In this document: in pieces, positions 49,314-59,009 of the stretch
How positions within the stretch are numbered: position 1 is the stretch's first letter
Layout of the letters: each line of letters opens with the position of its first letter
Assembly: GCF_003253745.1 (NCBI RefSeq)
Contig: NZ_MZXV01000062.1
Location: forward strand, 310,001-374,000
Direction of reading: 5' to 3'
Source of the DNA: Mesorhizobium kowhaii
GTDB lineage: Bacteria > Pseudomonadota > Alphaproteobacteria > Rhizobiales > Rhizobiaceae
Length of the DNA: 64,000 nt
Position numbers and translations under genes: made by a program
The notes under the pieces: generated by a model
Told to the model about the DNA's origin: nothing
Databases searched by the model: none
What the model saw: the letters and a program-made list of their open reading frames with translations, nothing else

Positions 49314-50750
49314 TTAGAAAAATGTCTTGGCGGCGGCTTCGGCATAGGTGCCGATCGGCCCGCCGATCAGCACATAGAACAGCACGAAGGCGCCACTGAC
49401 GCCGAGCACGAGGCGCAATTCCGTCGCCATCGGCACAAAGCCGCCAACCGGCTCGTCGAACCACATGATCTTGATGATGCGCAGATAGTAATAGGCGCCT
49501 ACCACCGAGGCCAGCACGCCGATGATCGCCAGCGCGTAGAGATTGGCGTTGATGGCGGCGAGGAAGACGTACCATTTCCCCCAGAAACCGGCGAGCGGCG
49601 GAATGCCGGCCAGCGAGAACATCAGGATGGTCAGGATCGTCGCCATGATCGGGTTGGTCGACGACAGGCCGGCCAAGTCGCTGATCTGCTCGACATTGCC
49701 CTCCTTGCGCCGCATGGCGAGGATGAAGGCGAAGGTGCCGAGCGTCATCACCAGGTAGATCAGCATGTAGATCGCAACGCCACGCACGCCCGCCTGGCTG
49801 TTGGCGGCAAGGCCGACCAGCGCGTAGCCCATGTGGCCGATCGAGGAATAGGCCATCAGCCGCTTGATGTTGGTCTGGCCGATCGCCGCGAAGGCGCCGA
49901 GCGCCATCGAGGCGATCGAGATGAAGACGATGATCTGCTGCCAGTCGGAGGCGATCGGCTTGAACGCGCCCATGGTGACGCGCACCATCAGCGCCATCGC
50001 CGCCATCTTGGGCGCCGCAGCCAGAAAGGCCGTCACCGGCGTCGGCGCGCCTTCGTAGACGTCGGGCGTCCACATGTGGAACGGCACCGCCGAGATCTTG
50101 AAGGCAAGGCCGGCCAGCACGAAGACCAGGCCGAAAACAAGGCCAAGCTGGCGCTCGCCGCTGCCCAGCGCCGAAGCGATCTCCTGGAAGCCGGTGTTGC
50201 CGGTGTAGCCGTAGACCAGGCTGATGCCGTAGAGCAGCATGCCCGACGACAGCGCGCCGAGGACGAAATATTTGAGGCCAGCTTCGGTCGAACGCAGATT
50301 GTCGCGATTGATCGCGCACAACACATAGATCGCCAGCGATTGCAGTTCGAGGCCGAGATAGAGCCCGATCATGCTGTTGGCCGAGATCATCAGCATCATG
50401 CCGAGCGTGCTGAGCAGCACCAGCACCGGATATTCGAACTTGTCGAAATGCTCCGCCTTTGCAAAGCGCATCGACATCACCAGCGTCACCGCCGAGCCGG
50501 TCAGCGCCAGCACCTTCATGAAGTGCGCAAAGGAATCCTGGATGAAAGCGTTGCCGTAGGCGCTGCCCTGCCCGGTGTGGAAGATCAGCCAGGCACCGGC
50601 GATCACCAGCACGGCGACGGCAAGGCCGGTCACCGTGTTGACGGTGTTGGCGCGCGAATAGGCGCCGACCATCAGCAGCGCCAGCGCGCCGATGGCAAGG
50701 ATCAGCTCTGGCGTCGAGAGCGACAGGCTGGAGAGAAGGTCCGGCGTCAT
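49314..50750 (-). CDS. nuoN: NADH-quinone oxidoreductase subunit N
   Basis: A 478-residue antiporter-like subunit of complex I with ~14 helices. Functional lysines/glutamates are seen in ILLSTLGMMLMISANSMIGLYLGLELQSLAIYVL and STEAGLKYFVLGALSSGMLLYGISLVYGYTG. It lies in the membrane arm and takes part in proton pumping. ATG at 50750 (MTPDLL) is preferred to an in-frame TTG three codons earlier. It is the last nuo gene, followed by birA. Confidence 0.95.
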   Translation of the reverse strand: MTPDLLSSLSLSTPELILAIGALALLMVGAYSRANTVNTVTGLAVAVLVIAGAWLIFHTGQGSAYGNAFIQDSFAHFMKVLALTGSAVTLVMSMRFAKAEHFDKFEYPVLVLLSTLGMMLMISANSMIGLYLGLELQSLAIYVLCAINRDNLRSTEAGLKYFVLGALSSGMLLYGISLVYGYTGNTGFQEIASALGSGERQLGLVFGLVFVLAGLAFKISAVPFHMWTPDVYEGAPTPVTAFLAAAPKMAAMALMVRVTMGAFKPIASDWQQIIVFISIASMALGAFAAIGQTNIKRLMAYSSIGHMGYALVGLAANSQAGVRGVAIYMLIYLVMTLGTFAFILAMRRKEGNVEQISDLAGLSSTNPIMATILTILMFSLAGIPPLAGFWGKWYVFLAAINANLYALAIIGVLASVVGAYYYLRIIKIMWFDEPVGGFVPMATELRLVLGVSGAFVLFYVLIGGPIGTYAEAAAKTFF

Positions 50751-50768
50751 GGTTCGCAAAACCCCTGG

Positions 50769-52274
50769 TCAGTTCGCCGCCGCGGTCTGCGCGGCGCCGA
50801 TGGATGCAGTGACATTGGTGACGAGCGACTTGACCGATTGGGCCGTCGCGTCGAAGACGGGTGCCGGATAGACGCCGAAGAAGATGACCAGCACGACCAG
50901 CGGGTAGATGATCACCTTCTCGCGTGGCGACAGATCGAGCAAGCCCTTCAGGCTGTCCTTGGTCAGCGCGCCGAAGATCACCCGGCGATAGAGCCACAGC
51001 GCATAGGCCGCCGACAGGATGACGCCGGTGGCGGCGAAGAACGCCACCCAGGTGTTGACCCGGAAGACGCCGAGCATGGTCAGGAACTCGCCGACGAAGC
51101 CGCTGGTGCCGGGCAGGCCGACATTGGCCATGGTGAAGACCATGAACACGGTGGCGTATTTCGGCATGTTGTTGACGAGGCCGCCATAGGCGTCGATCTC
51201 GCGCGTGTGCATGCGGTCGTAGATGACGCCGACGCACAGGAACAGCGCGCCGGAGACGAGGCCGTGGCTGAGCATCTGGAAGATGGCTCCCTGCACGCCT
51301 TCCTGGTTCATGGCGAAGATGCCCATGGTCACGAAGCCCATATGGGCGACAGAGGAATAGGCGATCAGCTTCTTCATGTCGTCCTGCATCAGCGCCACCA
51401 GCGAGGTGTAGATGATGGCGACGACAGACAGTGTGAACACCAGCGGCGCGAACATTTCCGACGCCAGCGGGAACATCGGCAGCGAGAAGCGCAGGAAGCC
51501 ATACCCGCCCATCTTAAGCAGGATTGCGGCCAGGATCACCGAGCCCGCCGTCGGCGCTTCGACGTGCGCGTCCGGCAACCAGGTATGCACCGGCCACATC
51601 GGCATCTTCACCGCGAAGGACGCGAAGAAGGCGAGCCATAGCCAGGTCTGCATGTTGGCCGGGAAATTGTGCGTCAAAAGCGTCGGGATGTCGGTCGTGC
51701 CGGACTGATAGAACATCGCCATGATGGCGAGCAGCATCAGCACCGAGCCGGCCAGCGTGTAGAGGAAGAACTTGAACGAGGCGTAGACGCGCCGCTTGCC
51801 GCCCCAGACGCCGATGATGATGAACATCGGGATCAGGCCGGCCTCGAAGAAGACGTAGAACAGCACGATGTCCAGCGCGCAGAACACGCCGATCATCAGC
51901 GTCTCGAGCAGCAGGAAGGCGATCATGTAGGCCTTGACGCGCTTCTCGATGGCTTCCCACGAGGCCAGGATGCAGAGCGGCATCAGGAAGGTCGTCAGGA
52001 TGACGAACAGCATCGAAATGCCGTCCACACCCATATGGTAGGAGATGCCGGAATCGAGCCAGGCAACCTTCTCGACGAACTGGAAGCCGGCTTGCGAATT
52101 GTCGAAGCCGGTCCAGATGAAAAGCGAGATGATGAACGTGAACGTCGTCGTCAACAACGCGATGGCACGGATGTTGCGGCGCGCATTGTCACTGTCATCA
52201 TTGATGAACAGGATAAGCAGCACACCAACCAGCGGCAGGAAGGTGACCAGCGAGAGGATTGGCCAGGCGGTCAT
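50769..52274 (-). CDS. nuoM: NADH-quinone oxidoreductase subunit M
   Basis: A 501-residue antiporter-like membrane subunit. DGISMLFVILTTFLMPLCILASW, LEAGLIPMFIIIGVWGGKRRVYASFKFFLYTLAGS (proton-channel Glu and Lys) and PVHTWLPDAHVEAPTAGSVILAAILLKMGGYG are the family landmarks. Its ATG is joined to the nuoL stop by TGATG. Part of the proton-pumping arm. Confidence 0.96.
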   Translation of the reverse strand: MTAWPILSLVTFLPLVGVLLILFINDDSDNARRNIRAIALLTTTFTFIISLFIWTGFDNSQAGFQFVEKVAWLDSGISYHMGVDGISMLFVILTTFLMPLCILASWEAIEKRVKAYMIAFLLLETLMIGVFCALDIVLFYVFFEAGLIPMFIIIGVWGGKRRVYASFKFFLYTLAGSVLMLLAIMAMFYQSGTTDIPTLLTHNFPANMQTWLWLAFFASFAVKMPMWPVHTWLPDAHVEAPTAGSVILAAILLKMGGYGFLRFSLPMFPLASEMFAPLVFTLSVVAIIYTSLVALMQDDMKKLIAYSSVAHMGFVTMGIFAMNQEGVQGAIFQMLSHGLVSGALFLCVGVIYDRMHTREIDAYGGLVNNMPKYATVFMVFTMANVGLPGTSGFVGEFLTMLGVFRVNTWVAFFAATGVILSAAYALWLYRRVIFGALTKDSLKGLLDLSPREKVIIYPLVVLVIFFGVYPAPVFDATAQSVKSLVTNVTASIGAAQTAAAN

Positions 52275-54247
52275 CAGAGCATCATCCAGGTGACGAGTGC
52301 GGCAACGCCGATCAGCATGGCGAAGGCATAGTGGTAGAGGTAGCCGGTCTGCAGCTTGACGACGCGGTCAGTGACATCAACGACGCGCGCCGAGATGCCA
52401 TCAGGACCAAGACCGTCGATGATGGTGCCGTCGCCGGTCTTCCACAGGAAATGGCCGACGCGCTTGGCGGGCCGCACGAGCAGGAAGTCGTAAAGCTCGT
52501 CGAAGTACCATTTGTTGAGCAGGAAGGCGTAGAGCCCGCGATGGTGCGCGGCGAGATTGACGGGCATTTCCGGCGAGCGGATGTAGAACTTCCAGGCGAT
52601 CGCAAAACCGATGAGCATGGCGATGAACGGCGCCAGTTCCACCCACAGCGGCAGTTCGTGGATCTCGTGCAGGATGTGATTGTTCGGCAAGGTGAACAAC
52701 GATGCCTTCCAGAACTCGGCATAGCCCTCGCCGATGAAGGCGTTGTGGAAGATGATGCCGGCGAACAGCGCGCCGGCGGCCAGGATGAACAGCGGCACCA
52801 GCATCACAGGCGGCGATTCATGGACGTGGTGCATCACCTCATGGCTCGCCCGCGGCTTGCCATGGAAGGTCATAAAGATCAGCCGCCAGGAATAGAAGGA
52901 GGTGAAGCAGGCGGCGATGACCAAAAGCACGAAGGCCAAGGCCGCAACCGAATTGTGACCGGCAAAGGCGCTCTCGATGATGGCGTCCTTGGAGAAGAAG
53001 CCGGCCGTGCCGATGACCGTCACCGGAATGCCGACGCCGGTCAGCGCCAGCGTGCCGATCACCATCATCCAGTAGGTGGTCGGGATCAGCTTGCGCAGGC
53101 CGCCCATCTTGCGCATGTCCTGCTCGTCGGAGACGGCATGGATGACCGAGCCCGAGCCGAGGAACAGCAGTGCCTTGAAGAAGGCATGGGTGAACAGGTG
53201 GAAGATCGCTGCACCATAGGCGCCAAGGCCGAGCGCCACGAACATGTAGCCGAGCTGCGAGCAGGTCGAATAGGCGATGACGCGCTTGATGTCGTTCTGG
53301 ACGAGGCCGACGGTCGCCGCGAAGAAGGCGGTGAAGGCGCCGATGAAGGTGACGACCGTCAGCGCCGAATGCGACAGTTCGAACAGCGGCGACAGCCGCG
53401 CCAGCATGAACACACCGGCCGTCACCATGGTGGCGGCATGGATCAGCGCGGACACCGGCGTCGGGCCTTCCATGGCGTCCGGCAGCCAGGTGTGCAGCGG
53501 CACCTGAGCCGACTTGCCCATGGCGCCCATGAACAGCAGCAGGCAGACGACCGTCATTGCCGATTGCTTGTCGAGCGCATGGCCGAGGAAGGTCAGCACG
53601 GCGGCACCTTGCGGCGCACCTTCAGCGGGAATGAAGGTCGCCGCATTGGCGAAGATGGTGCCGAGATTGACCGAGCCGAACAGCACGAAGAGGCCGAAAA
53701 TGCCGAGCGCGAAGCCGAAATCGCCGACGCGGTTGACGACGAAGGCCTTGATGGCGGCGGCATTGGCCGACGGCTTCTTGTACCAGAAGCCGATCAGCAG
53801 GTAGGAGGCGAGACCCACCCCTTCCCAGCCGAAGAACATCTGCACCAGATTGTCGGCGGTCACCAGCATCAGCATGGCGAAGGTGAACAGCGACAGAAAG
53901 GCGAAGAAGCGCGGCCGGTTCGGATCATGGTGCATGTAGCCGATCGAATAGATATGGACCAGCGCCGACACCGTGTTGACCACCACCAGCATCACCACCG
54001 TCAGCGTGTCGATGCGCAGCGCCCAGGACGCTTCAAGCCCGCCCGACTGGATCCAGCGCAGCACCGGCACGGTGAACACCTCGCCATGGCCGAAGCCGAC
54101 GGTGAAGAAGGCAACCCACGACAGCACCGCGGCGATCACCAGGAAGCCTGAGGTGATGTATTCGGATGCCTTGGCGCCGAGCGACGTACCGAACAGGCCG
54201 ACGATCAGGAAGCCGATGAGGGGGAGGAAGACGATGGCCTGATACAT
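52274..54247 (-). CDS. nuoL: NADH-quinone oxidoreductase subunit L
   Basis: A 657-residue distal antiporter-like subunit. SWALRIDTLTVVMLVVVNTVSALVHIYSIGYM, FFGWEGVGLASYLLIGFWY (conserved Glu), VPLHTWLPDAMEGPTPVSALIHAATMVTAGVFMLARLSPLFE, and a long C-terminal lateral-helix region (SPEMPVNLAAHHRGLYAFLLNKWYFDELYDFLL) match NuoL. The lateral helix couples the channels of the membrane arm. Ten bases separate it from nuoK. Confidence 0.96.
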   Translation of the reverse strand: MYQAIVFLPLIGFLIVGLFGTSLGAKASEYITSGFLVIAAVLSWVAFFTVGFGHGEVFTVPVLRWIQSGGLEASWALRIDTLTVVMLVVVNTVSALVHIYSIGYMHHDPNRPRFFAFLSLFTFAMLMLVTADNLVQMFFGWEGVGLASYLLIGFWYKKPSANAAAIKAFVVNRVGDFGFALGIFGLFVLFGSVNLGTIFANAATFIPAEGAPQGAAVLTFLGHALDKQSAMTVVCLLLFMGAMGKSAQVPLHTWLPDAMEGPTPVSALIHAATMVTAGVFMLARLSPLFELSHSALTVVTFIGAFTAFFAATVGLVQNDIKRVIAYSTCSQLGYMFVALGLGAYGAAIFHLFTHAFFKALLFLGSGSVIHAVSDEQDMRKMGGLRKLIPTTYWMMVIGTLALTGVGIPVTVIGTAGFFSKDAIIESAFAGHNSVAALAFVLLVIAACFTSFYSWRLIFMTFHGKPRASHEVMHHVHESPPVMLVPLFILAAGALFAGIIFHNAFIGEGYAEFWKASLFTLPNNHILHEIHELPLWVELAPFIAMLIGFAIAWKFYIRSPEMPVNLAAHHRGLYAFLLNKWYFDELYDFLLVRPAKRVGHFLWKTGDGTIIDGLGPDGISARVVDVTDRVVKLQTGYLYHYAFAMLIGVAALVTWMML

Positions 54248-54257
54248 GGTGGTTCCG

Positions 54258-54566
54258 TCAACCCTTCATCATGTTGACGTCTTCGACCGCGATCGAGCCG
54301 CGGTTGCGGAAGAAGACGACGAGAATGGCAAGTCCGATGGCGGCTTCAGCCGCCGCGACCGTCAGCACGAACAGCGCGAACACCTGGCCGACCAGATCGC
54401 CGAGTGCCGCCGAAAAGGCGACGAAGTTGATGTTGACCGCGAGCAGGATCAGCTCGATCGACATCAGGATGACGATGACGTTCCTGCGGTTCAAAAAGAT
54501 GCCGAACACGCCGAGCGTGAACAGGATCGCCGATACGGTCAGATAATGTGCGATGCCGACGACCAT
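54258..54566 (-). CDS. nuoK: NADH-quinone oxidoreductase subunit K
   Basis: A 102-residue three-helix subunit. FGIFLNRRNVIVILMSIELILLAVNINFVAF contains the conserved membrane Glu (MSIELILLAVN), and the second Glu lies in TVAAAEAAIGLAILV. It connects the E-channel with the antiporter-like subunits. One base separates its start from the nuoJ stop. Confidence 0.96.
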   Translation of the reverse strand: MVVGIAHYLTVSAILFTLGVFGIFLNRRNVIVILMSIELILLAVNINFVAFSAALGDLVGQVFALFVLTVAAAEAAIGLAILVVFFRNRGSIAVEDVNMMKG

Positions 54567-54567
54567 C

Positions 54568-55188
54568 TCAGACTCCTTCGCCCGACTTGACCTTGCGGAT
54601 TTCCATGCCGGTCGCCGCGGTGCGGCCGACCTGGGCTGAGATCGACTGCCGCTTGACCCCTTCCTTGTGGCGCAGCGTCAAGACGATGGCGCCGATCATG
54701 GCGACCAGCAGCACGAGGCCGGCGATCTGGAAGTAGTAGAGGTAGTCCGTGTAGAGGATGTCGCCGAGTGCGGCCGTGTTCGAGCGCGTGGCGAGGTCCG
54801 GAATGGGTTTCGAGACTGTGGAGGCGAGCCGCGGCGCAAATGTGTAGCCGCCGAGCACGACGATCAGTTCCGCCGCCAGGACAAGCCCGACCAGCGCGCC
54901 GATCGGCGCATACTGCAGCGCGCCTTCCTTCATCTCGGCGAAGTCGACGTCGAGCATCATGACGACGAACAGGAACAGCACCATGACCGCGCCGACATAG
55001 ACGACGAGCAGGATCATCGCCAGGAACTCGGCCCCCGTCAGCATGAACAGGCCGGCGGCGTTGAAGAAGGTCAGAATCAGGAACAGCACCGAATGCACGG
55101 GGTTGCGCGACGAAATGACCATGAACGCCGACGCCACCGCGACAAAGGCGAAGAGGTAGAAAAAGGCCGCCTCTAGTCCACTCAGCAT
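54568..55188 (-). CDS. nuoJ: NADH-quinone oxidoreductase subunit J
   Basis: A 206-residue subunit with about five helices. VHSVLFLILTFFNAAGLFMLTGAEFLAMILLVVYVGAVMVLFLFVVMMLD holds the conserved region of helices 2-3. ATG at 55188 (MLSGLEAAFF) is chosen since it begins the first helix; an upstream extension is unlike protein and lies in the 129-bp nuoI-nuoJ gap, which shows no other feature. The C-terminal tail is basic. Confidence 0.95.
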   Translation of the reverse strand: MLSGLEAAFFYLFAFVAVASAFMVISSRNPVHSVLFLILTFFNAAGLFMLTGAEFLAMILLVVYVGAVMVLFLFVVMMLDVDFAEMKEGALQYAPIGALVGLVLAAELIVVLGGYTFAPRLASTVSKPIPDLATRSNTAALGDILYTDYLYYFQIAGLVLLVAMIGAIVLTLRHKEGVKRQSISAQVGRTAATGMEIRKVKSGEGV

Positions 55189-55317
55189 GGGGTTCCCCCG
55201 GGTTCCTGTCCGGACCGGCTCTCGCCATGTCCGCTTCTTTGGCTTCGTTCCGCCTCCGGTGTACCGAAGCCGCGTTGTCCTTAGACGAGGCCCCTCGCCC
55301 CGTCCATGCGTCAAATA

Positions 55318-55809
55318 TCAGCGATACGGCGAGTCCAGCGAGATGTTGCGCGCCAGTTCGCGCTCCCATCGGTCGCCATTCGCCAAAAGCTTGTCCTTGT
55401 CGTAGTAAAGTTCCTCGCGCGTCTCCGTCGCGAATTCAAAATTCGGCCCCTCGACGATGGCGTCGACCGGGCAGGCTTCCTGGCAGAAGCCGCAATAGAT
55501 GCACTTCACCATGTCGATGTCGTAACGCACCGTGCGGCGCGTGCCGTCATTGCGGCGCGGACCGGCCTCGATGGTGATCGCCTGCGCCGGGCAGATCGCC
55601 TCGCACAGCTTGCAGGCAATGCAGCGCTCCTCGCCGTTGGGATAGCGGCGCAGCGCATGCTCGCCACGGAAGCGAGGGCTGGTCGGCCCCTTCTCGTGCG
55701 GATAGTTGATCGTCTCCTTCGGTGCGAAGAACTGGCGCATCGACAGGAAGAAGGCGCTGACGAAATCCTGCAGCAGCAGCGATTTTGCGGCTTGAGACAG
55801 AGCGGACAT
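55318..55809 (-). CDS. nuoI: NADH-quinone oxidoreductase subunit I
   Basis: A 163-residue 8Fe ferredoxin-like subunit. The two [4Fe-4S] motifs are CIACKLCEAICPAQAI (N6a) and CIYCGFCQEACPVDAIV (N6b), which pass electrons toward N2 in NuoB. The N-terminus MSALSQAAKSLLLQDFVSAFFLSM is an amphipathic membrane-associating helix. ATG at 55809 overlaps the nuoH stop by one base (TGATG); the much longer open frame upstream is antisense-like shadow within nuoH. Confidence 0.96.
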   Translation of the reverse strand: MSALSQAAKSLLLQDFVSAFFLSMRQFFAPKETINYPHEKGPTSPRFRGEHALRRYPNGEERCIACKLCEAICPAQAITIEAGPRRNDGTRRTVRYDIDMVKCIYCGFCQEACPVDAIVEGPNFEFATETREELYYDKDKLLANGDRWERELARNISLDSPYR

Positions 55810-56852
55810 CACGCAAACCCCGTGATCTTGAGGAAGGCGGCGGTGGCGACCACCATGAACAGCGAGATCGGCAGGAACACTTTCCAGCCGAGCCGCATCA
55901 GCTGGTCGTAGCGATAGCGCGGCACGAAGGCCTTCACCATGGAGATGCCGAAGAACACGAAGCAGACCTTCAGCACGAACCAGATGACGCCCGGCACCCA
56001 GGTGAACGGCGCGAAGTCGAAGGGCGGCAGCCAGCCGCCGAGGAACAGGATGGTGGCCAGCGCGCACATCAGCACGATGGCGACATACTCGCCGAGGAAG
56101 AACAGCAGGAACGGCGTCGACGAATATTCGACCATGTGGCCGGCGACCAGTTCCGATTCGGCTTCCACCAGATCGAAAGGCGGCCGGTTCGTCTCGGCCA
56201 GCGCCGAGATGAAGAAGATGATGAACATCGGGAACAGCGACAGCCAGTGCCAGTCGAGGAAGGTGTTGGGCAGGCCGAGCTTGGTGCCCAGCCCATCCTG
56301 CTGCGACAAGACGATGTCGGACAGGTTGAGCGAACCGGCGCAGAGCAGCACGGTGACGATGACGAAGCCGATCGAGACTTCGTAGGACACCATCTGCGCG
56401 GCCGAACGCAGCGCGCCGAGGAACGGATATTTCGAGTTCGACGCCCAGCCGCCCATGATCACGCCATAGACCTCGAGCGAGGAGATGGCGAAGACATAGA
56501 GGATGCCAACATTGACGTTGGCGATCGCCCAGCCCTGGTTGACCGGAATGACCGCCCAGGCCGAGATCGCCAGCACCGCCGAGACCAGCGGTGCCAGCAG
56601 GAACACGCCCTTGTTGGCGCCGGACGGGATGACCGGTTCCTTGAAGACGAACTTCAGCAGGTCGGCGAAGGCCTGCAGTGTACCCCAGGGGCCGACGACG
56701 TTCGGGCCACGGCGCAGCTGCACCGCCGCCCAGATCTTGCGATCGGCGTAGAGGATGTAGGCGACGAAGATCAAAAGCACGACGATCAGCACGACTGACT
56801 TGAGAAGGATCAGCAGCGCCGGCAGCACGTAGAAGGAGAAGAAAGTGTCCAT
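55809..56852 (-). CDS. nuoH: NADH-quinone oxidoreductase subunit H
   Basis: A 347-residue membrane subunit next to the quinone tunnel. Landmarks are ADRKIWAAVQLRRGPNVVGPWGTLQAFADLLKFVFKEPVIP, GWASNSKYPFLGALRSAAQMVSYEVSIGF, and ALAETNRPPFDLVEAESELVAGHMVEYSSTPF (conserved Glu residues), with LRLGWKVFLPISL at the end. ATG at 56852 begins the first helix. It follows nuoG by two bases. Confidence 0.96.
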   Translation of the reverse strand: MDTFFSFYVLPALLILLKSVVLIVVLLIFVAYILYADRKIWAAVQLRRGPNVVGPWGTLQAFADLLKFVFKEPVIPSGANKGVFLLAPLVSAVLAISAWAVIPVNQGWAIANVNVGILYVFAISSLEVYGVIMGGWASNSKYPFLGALRSAAQMVSYEVSIGFVIVTVLLCAGSLNLSDIVLSQQDGLGTKLGLPNTFLDWHWLSLFPMFIIFFISALAETNRPPFDLVEAESELVAGHMVEYSSTPFLLFFLGEYVAIVLMCALATILFLGGWLPPFDFAPFTWVPGVIWFVLKVCFVFFGISMVKAFVPRYRYDQLMRLGWKVFLPISLFMVVATAAFLKITGFA

Positions 56853-56854
56853 GC

Positions 56855-58936
56855 TTATTCCGCCGCCTGCTTGAAGCCGCTCTTGGCCAGTGCCGAGCAT
56901 TCCGCCATCACGGCCGATGCCCGCGCGATCGGGTTGGTCAGGTAGAAGTCCGTGACCGGCGAGGTGAAGGTGCCCTTGTTCAGCCGCCCGCCGAGCTTCG
57001 CCACCTCAGTGATGTCCTCGGCATTGGCGGCCGCGACCTGATCGATGCGGGCCAGATGCGGGTATTCGCCATAGAGCTTCGCACGCAGCTGCGGCAGCGA
57101 ATCGAACGGCAGCTTCTTGCCCAGCACATCCGACAGCGCCCGCAGGATCGCCCAGTCCTCGCGCGCGTCGCCCGGTGCGAAGCCGGCACGGTTGGTCTGC
57201 TGCACGCGCCCTTCCGTGTTGACGTAGGTGGCCGACTTTTCGGTGTAGGCAGCCGACGGCAGGATGACATTGGCGCGGTGTGCGCCCTGGTCGCCATGCG
57301 TGCCGATATAGACGACGAAGGCGCCGCCGGTCTTGGCCATGTCGATCTCGTCGGCGCCGAGCAGGAACAGCAGCTCCATCTCGCCCAGCATGCCGGCGAC
57401 GTTCTTGCCGCCCTCGCCCGGCACGAAGCCGAGATCGAGGCCGCCGACGCGCCCGGCCGCATTGTGCAGCACGGCAAAGCCGTTCCAGTCCGCCCTTGCG
57501 GCGTTGACGGCGGCGGCGAGTTTCGCCGCCTGGCCGAGCACAGCCGCGCCATCGGCGCGCGCCAGCGCGCCCTGGCCGACGATGATCAGCGGATGCGTCG
57601 CCTTCTTCAGCGTCTGGAAGAACTTGCCGTTGCCATCGGCCAGATCCTTCAGCGAATCCGGTCCGGCGCCCAGCTGTTCATAGTCGTAGCGGGTGTCGCC
57701 GATATCGCCGATGACGCCGACCGGCAGATTGCCGATCCGCCAGCGCTTGCGAATGCGGGCGTTGAGCACCGAAGCTTCATAGCGTGGATTGGCGCCGATG
57801 ATCAGCACTGCATCCGCCTGCTCGATGCCCTCGATGGTCGGGTTGAAGATATAGCTCGCCCGGCCGAGCGCCGGATCAAGTGCCGCGCCATCCTGACGGC
57901 AGTCGGTGTTCTTCGAACCGAGCGAAGCCATCAGCAGCTTCAGCGCGTAGATTTCCTCGACCGCGGCGAGATCGCCTGATATGGCGCCGATCTTCTCGGG
58001 TGCCGCCTTCGACACCGCATCCTTGATCGCCGAAAAAGCCTCGGCCCAGCTCGCGGGAACCAGCTTGCCGTCCTTGCGCACATAGGGGCGGTCGAGGCGC
58101 TGCGTGCGCAGACCGTCCCAGATGAAGCGGGTCTTGTCGGATATCCACTCCTCGTTCACCTGCTCGTTGACGCGCGGCAGGATGCGCATCACTTCGCGGC
58201 CTCTGGAGTCGACGCGGATCGCCGAGCCGACAGCATCCATCACGTCGATGGATTCGGTCTTGGTCAGCTCCCACGGCCGCGCCTGGAAGGCGAAAGGCTT
58301 GGAGGTCAGCGCGCCAACTGGACAAAGGTCGATGACATTGCCCTGCAACTCCGAGGTCATCGCCTGTTCGAGATAGGTGGTGATCTCGGCGTCCTCGCCA
58401 CGGCCGATCAGGCCGAGTTCGGAAATGCCGGCGACTTCCGTGGTGAAGCGGACGCAGCGCGTGCAATGGATGCAGCGGTTCATCACCGTCTTGACCAGCG
58501 GGCCGATATACTTGTCTTCGACCGCGCGCTTGTTCTCGTGATAGCGCGAGGAATCAACACCGAAGGCCATTGCCTGGTCCTGCAGGTCGCATTCGCCGCC
58601 CTGGTCGCAGATCGGGCAATCCAGCGGGTGGTTGATCAGCAGGAATTCCATCACGCCCTCGCGGGCCTTCTTGACCATTGGCGTGTTGGTGAAGATTTCC
58701 GGCAGCTCGCCATTCGGGCCGGGGCGCAGGTCGCGCACGCCCATGGCGCAGGAGGCCTGCGGCTTCGGCGGCCCGCCCTTCACCTCGATCAGGCACATGC
58801 GGCAATTGCCGGCGATCGACAGCCGCTCATGGAAGCAGAAGCGTGGCACTTCCGCGCCAGCATCTTCCGCCGCCTGCAGCAGCGTGTAGTGGTCGGGTAC
58901 AGTGATCTCTTTCCCGTCGACCTTGAGCTTTGCCAT
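56855..58936 (-). CDS. nuoG: NADH-quinone oxidoreductase subunit G
   Basis: A 693-residue iron-sulfur subunit. In order: [2Fe-2S] N1b ligands CFHERLSIAGNCRMC, N3 site with HPLDCPICDQGGECDLQDQ (His plus three Cys), N5 site NRCIHCTRCVRF, then a molybdopterin-oxidoreductase-like domain without cofactor. The N7 cluster cysteines of E. coli NuoG are not evident, as in most alphaproteobacteria. ATG at 58936 (MAKLKVDGKEITVPD) is the family start. Confidence 0.95.
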   Translation of the reverse strand: MAKLKVDGKEITVPDHYTLLQAAEDAGAEVPRFCFHERLSIAGNCRMCLIEVKGGPPKPQASCAMGVRDLRPGPNGELPEIFTNTPMVKKAREGVMEFLLINHPLDCPICDQGGECDLQDQAMAFGVDSSRYHENKRAVEDKYIGPLVKTVMNRCIHCTRCVRFTTEVAGISELGLIGRGEDAEITTYLEQAMTSELQGNVIDLCPVGALTSKPFAFQARPWELTKTESIDVMDAVGSAIRVDSRGREVMRILPRVNEQVNEEWISDKTRFIWDGLRTQRLDRPYVRKDGKLVPASWAEAFSAIKDAVSKAAPEKIGAISGDLAAVEEIYALKLLMASLGSKNTDCRQDGAALDPALGRASYIFNPTIEGIEQADAVLIIGANPRYEASVLNARIRKRWRIGNLPVGVIGDIGDTRYDYEQLGAGPDSLKDLADGNGKFFQTLKKATHPLIIVGQGALARADGAAVLGQAAKLAAAVNAARADWNGFAVLHNAAGRVGGLDLGFVPGEGGKNVAGMLGEMELLFLLGADEIDMAKTGGAFVVYIGTHGDQGAHRANVILPSAAYTEKSATYVNTEGRVQQTNRAGFAPGDAREDWAILRALSDVLGKKLPFDSLPQLRAKLYGEYPHLARIDQVAAANAEDITEVAKLGGRLNKGTFTSPVTDFYLTNPIARASAVMAECSALAKSGFKQAAE

Positions 58937-59009
58937 TCGCCTCAAACCCCTGCGGATTTCCCGCAATCTCTTGTCCCGGGCGCGGTCGAAACCGTAGCCG
59001 GCATTTCAT

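Noticed and set aside
49309..51237. N-terminal extension of birA into nuoN-nuoM
   Set aside because: The frame is open but overlaps nuo genes in another frame; the BirA family begins at 49308.
49287..51641. 784-codon plus-strand open frame across nuoN-nuoM
   Set aside because: A shadow: His/Gln/Arg/Asp-rich, with no protein-like hydrophobic pattern.
52259..54151. 630-codon plus-strand open frame across nuoL
   Set aside because: A shadow of nuoL for the same reasons.
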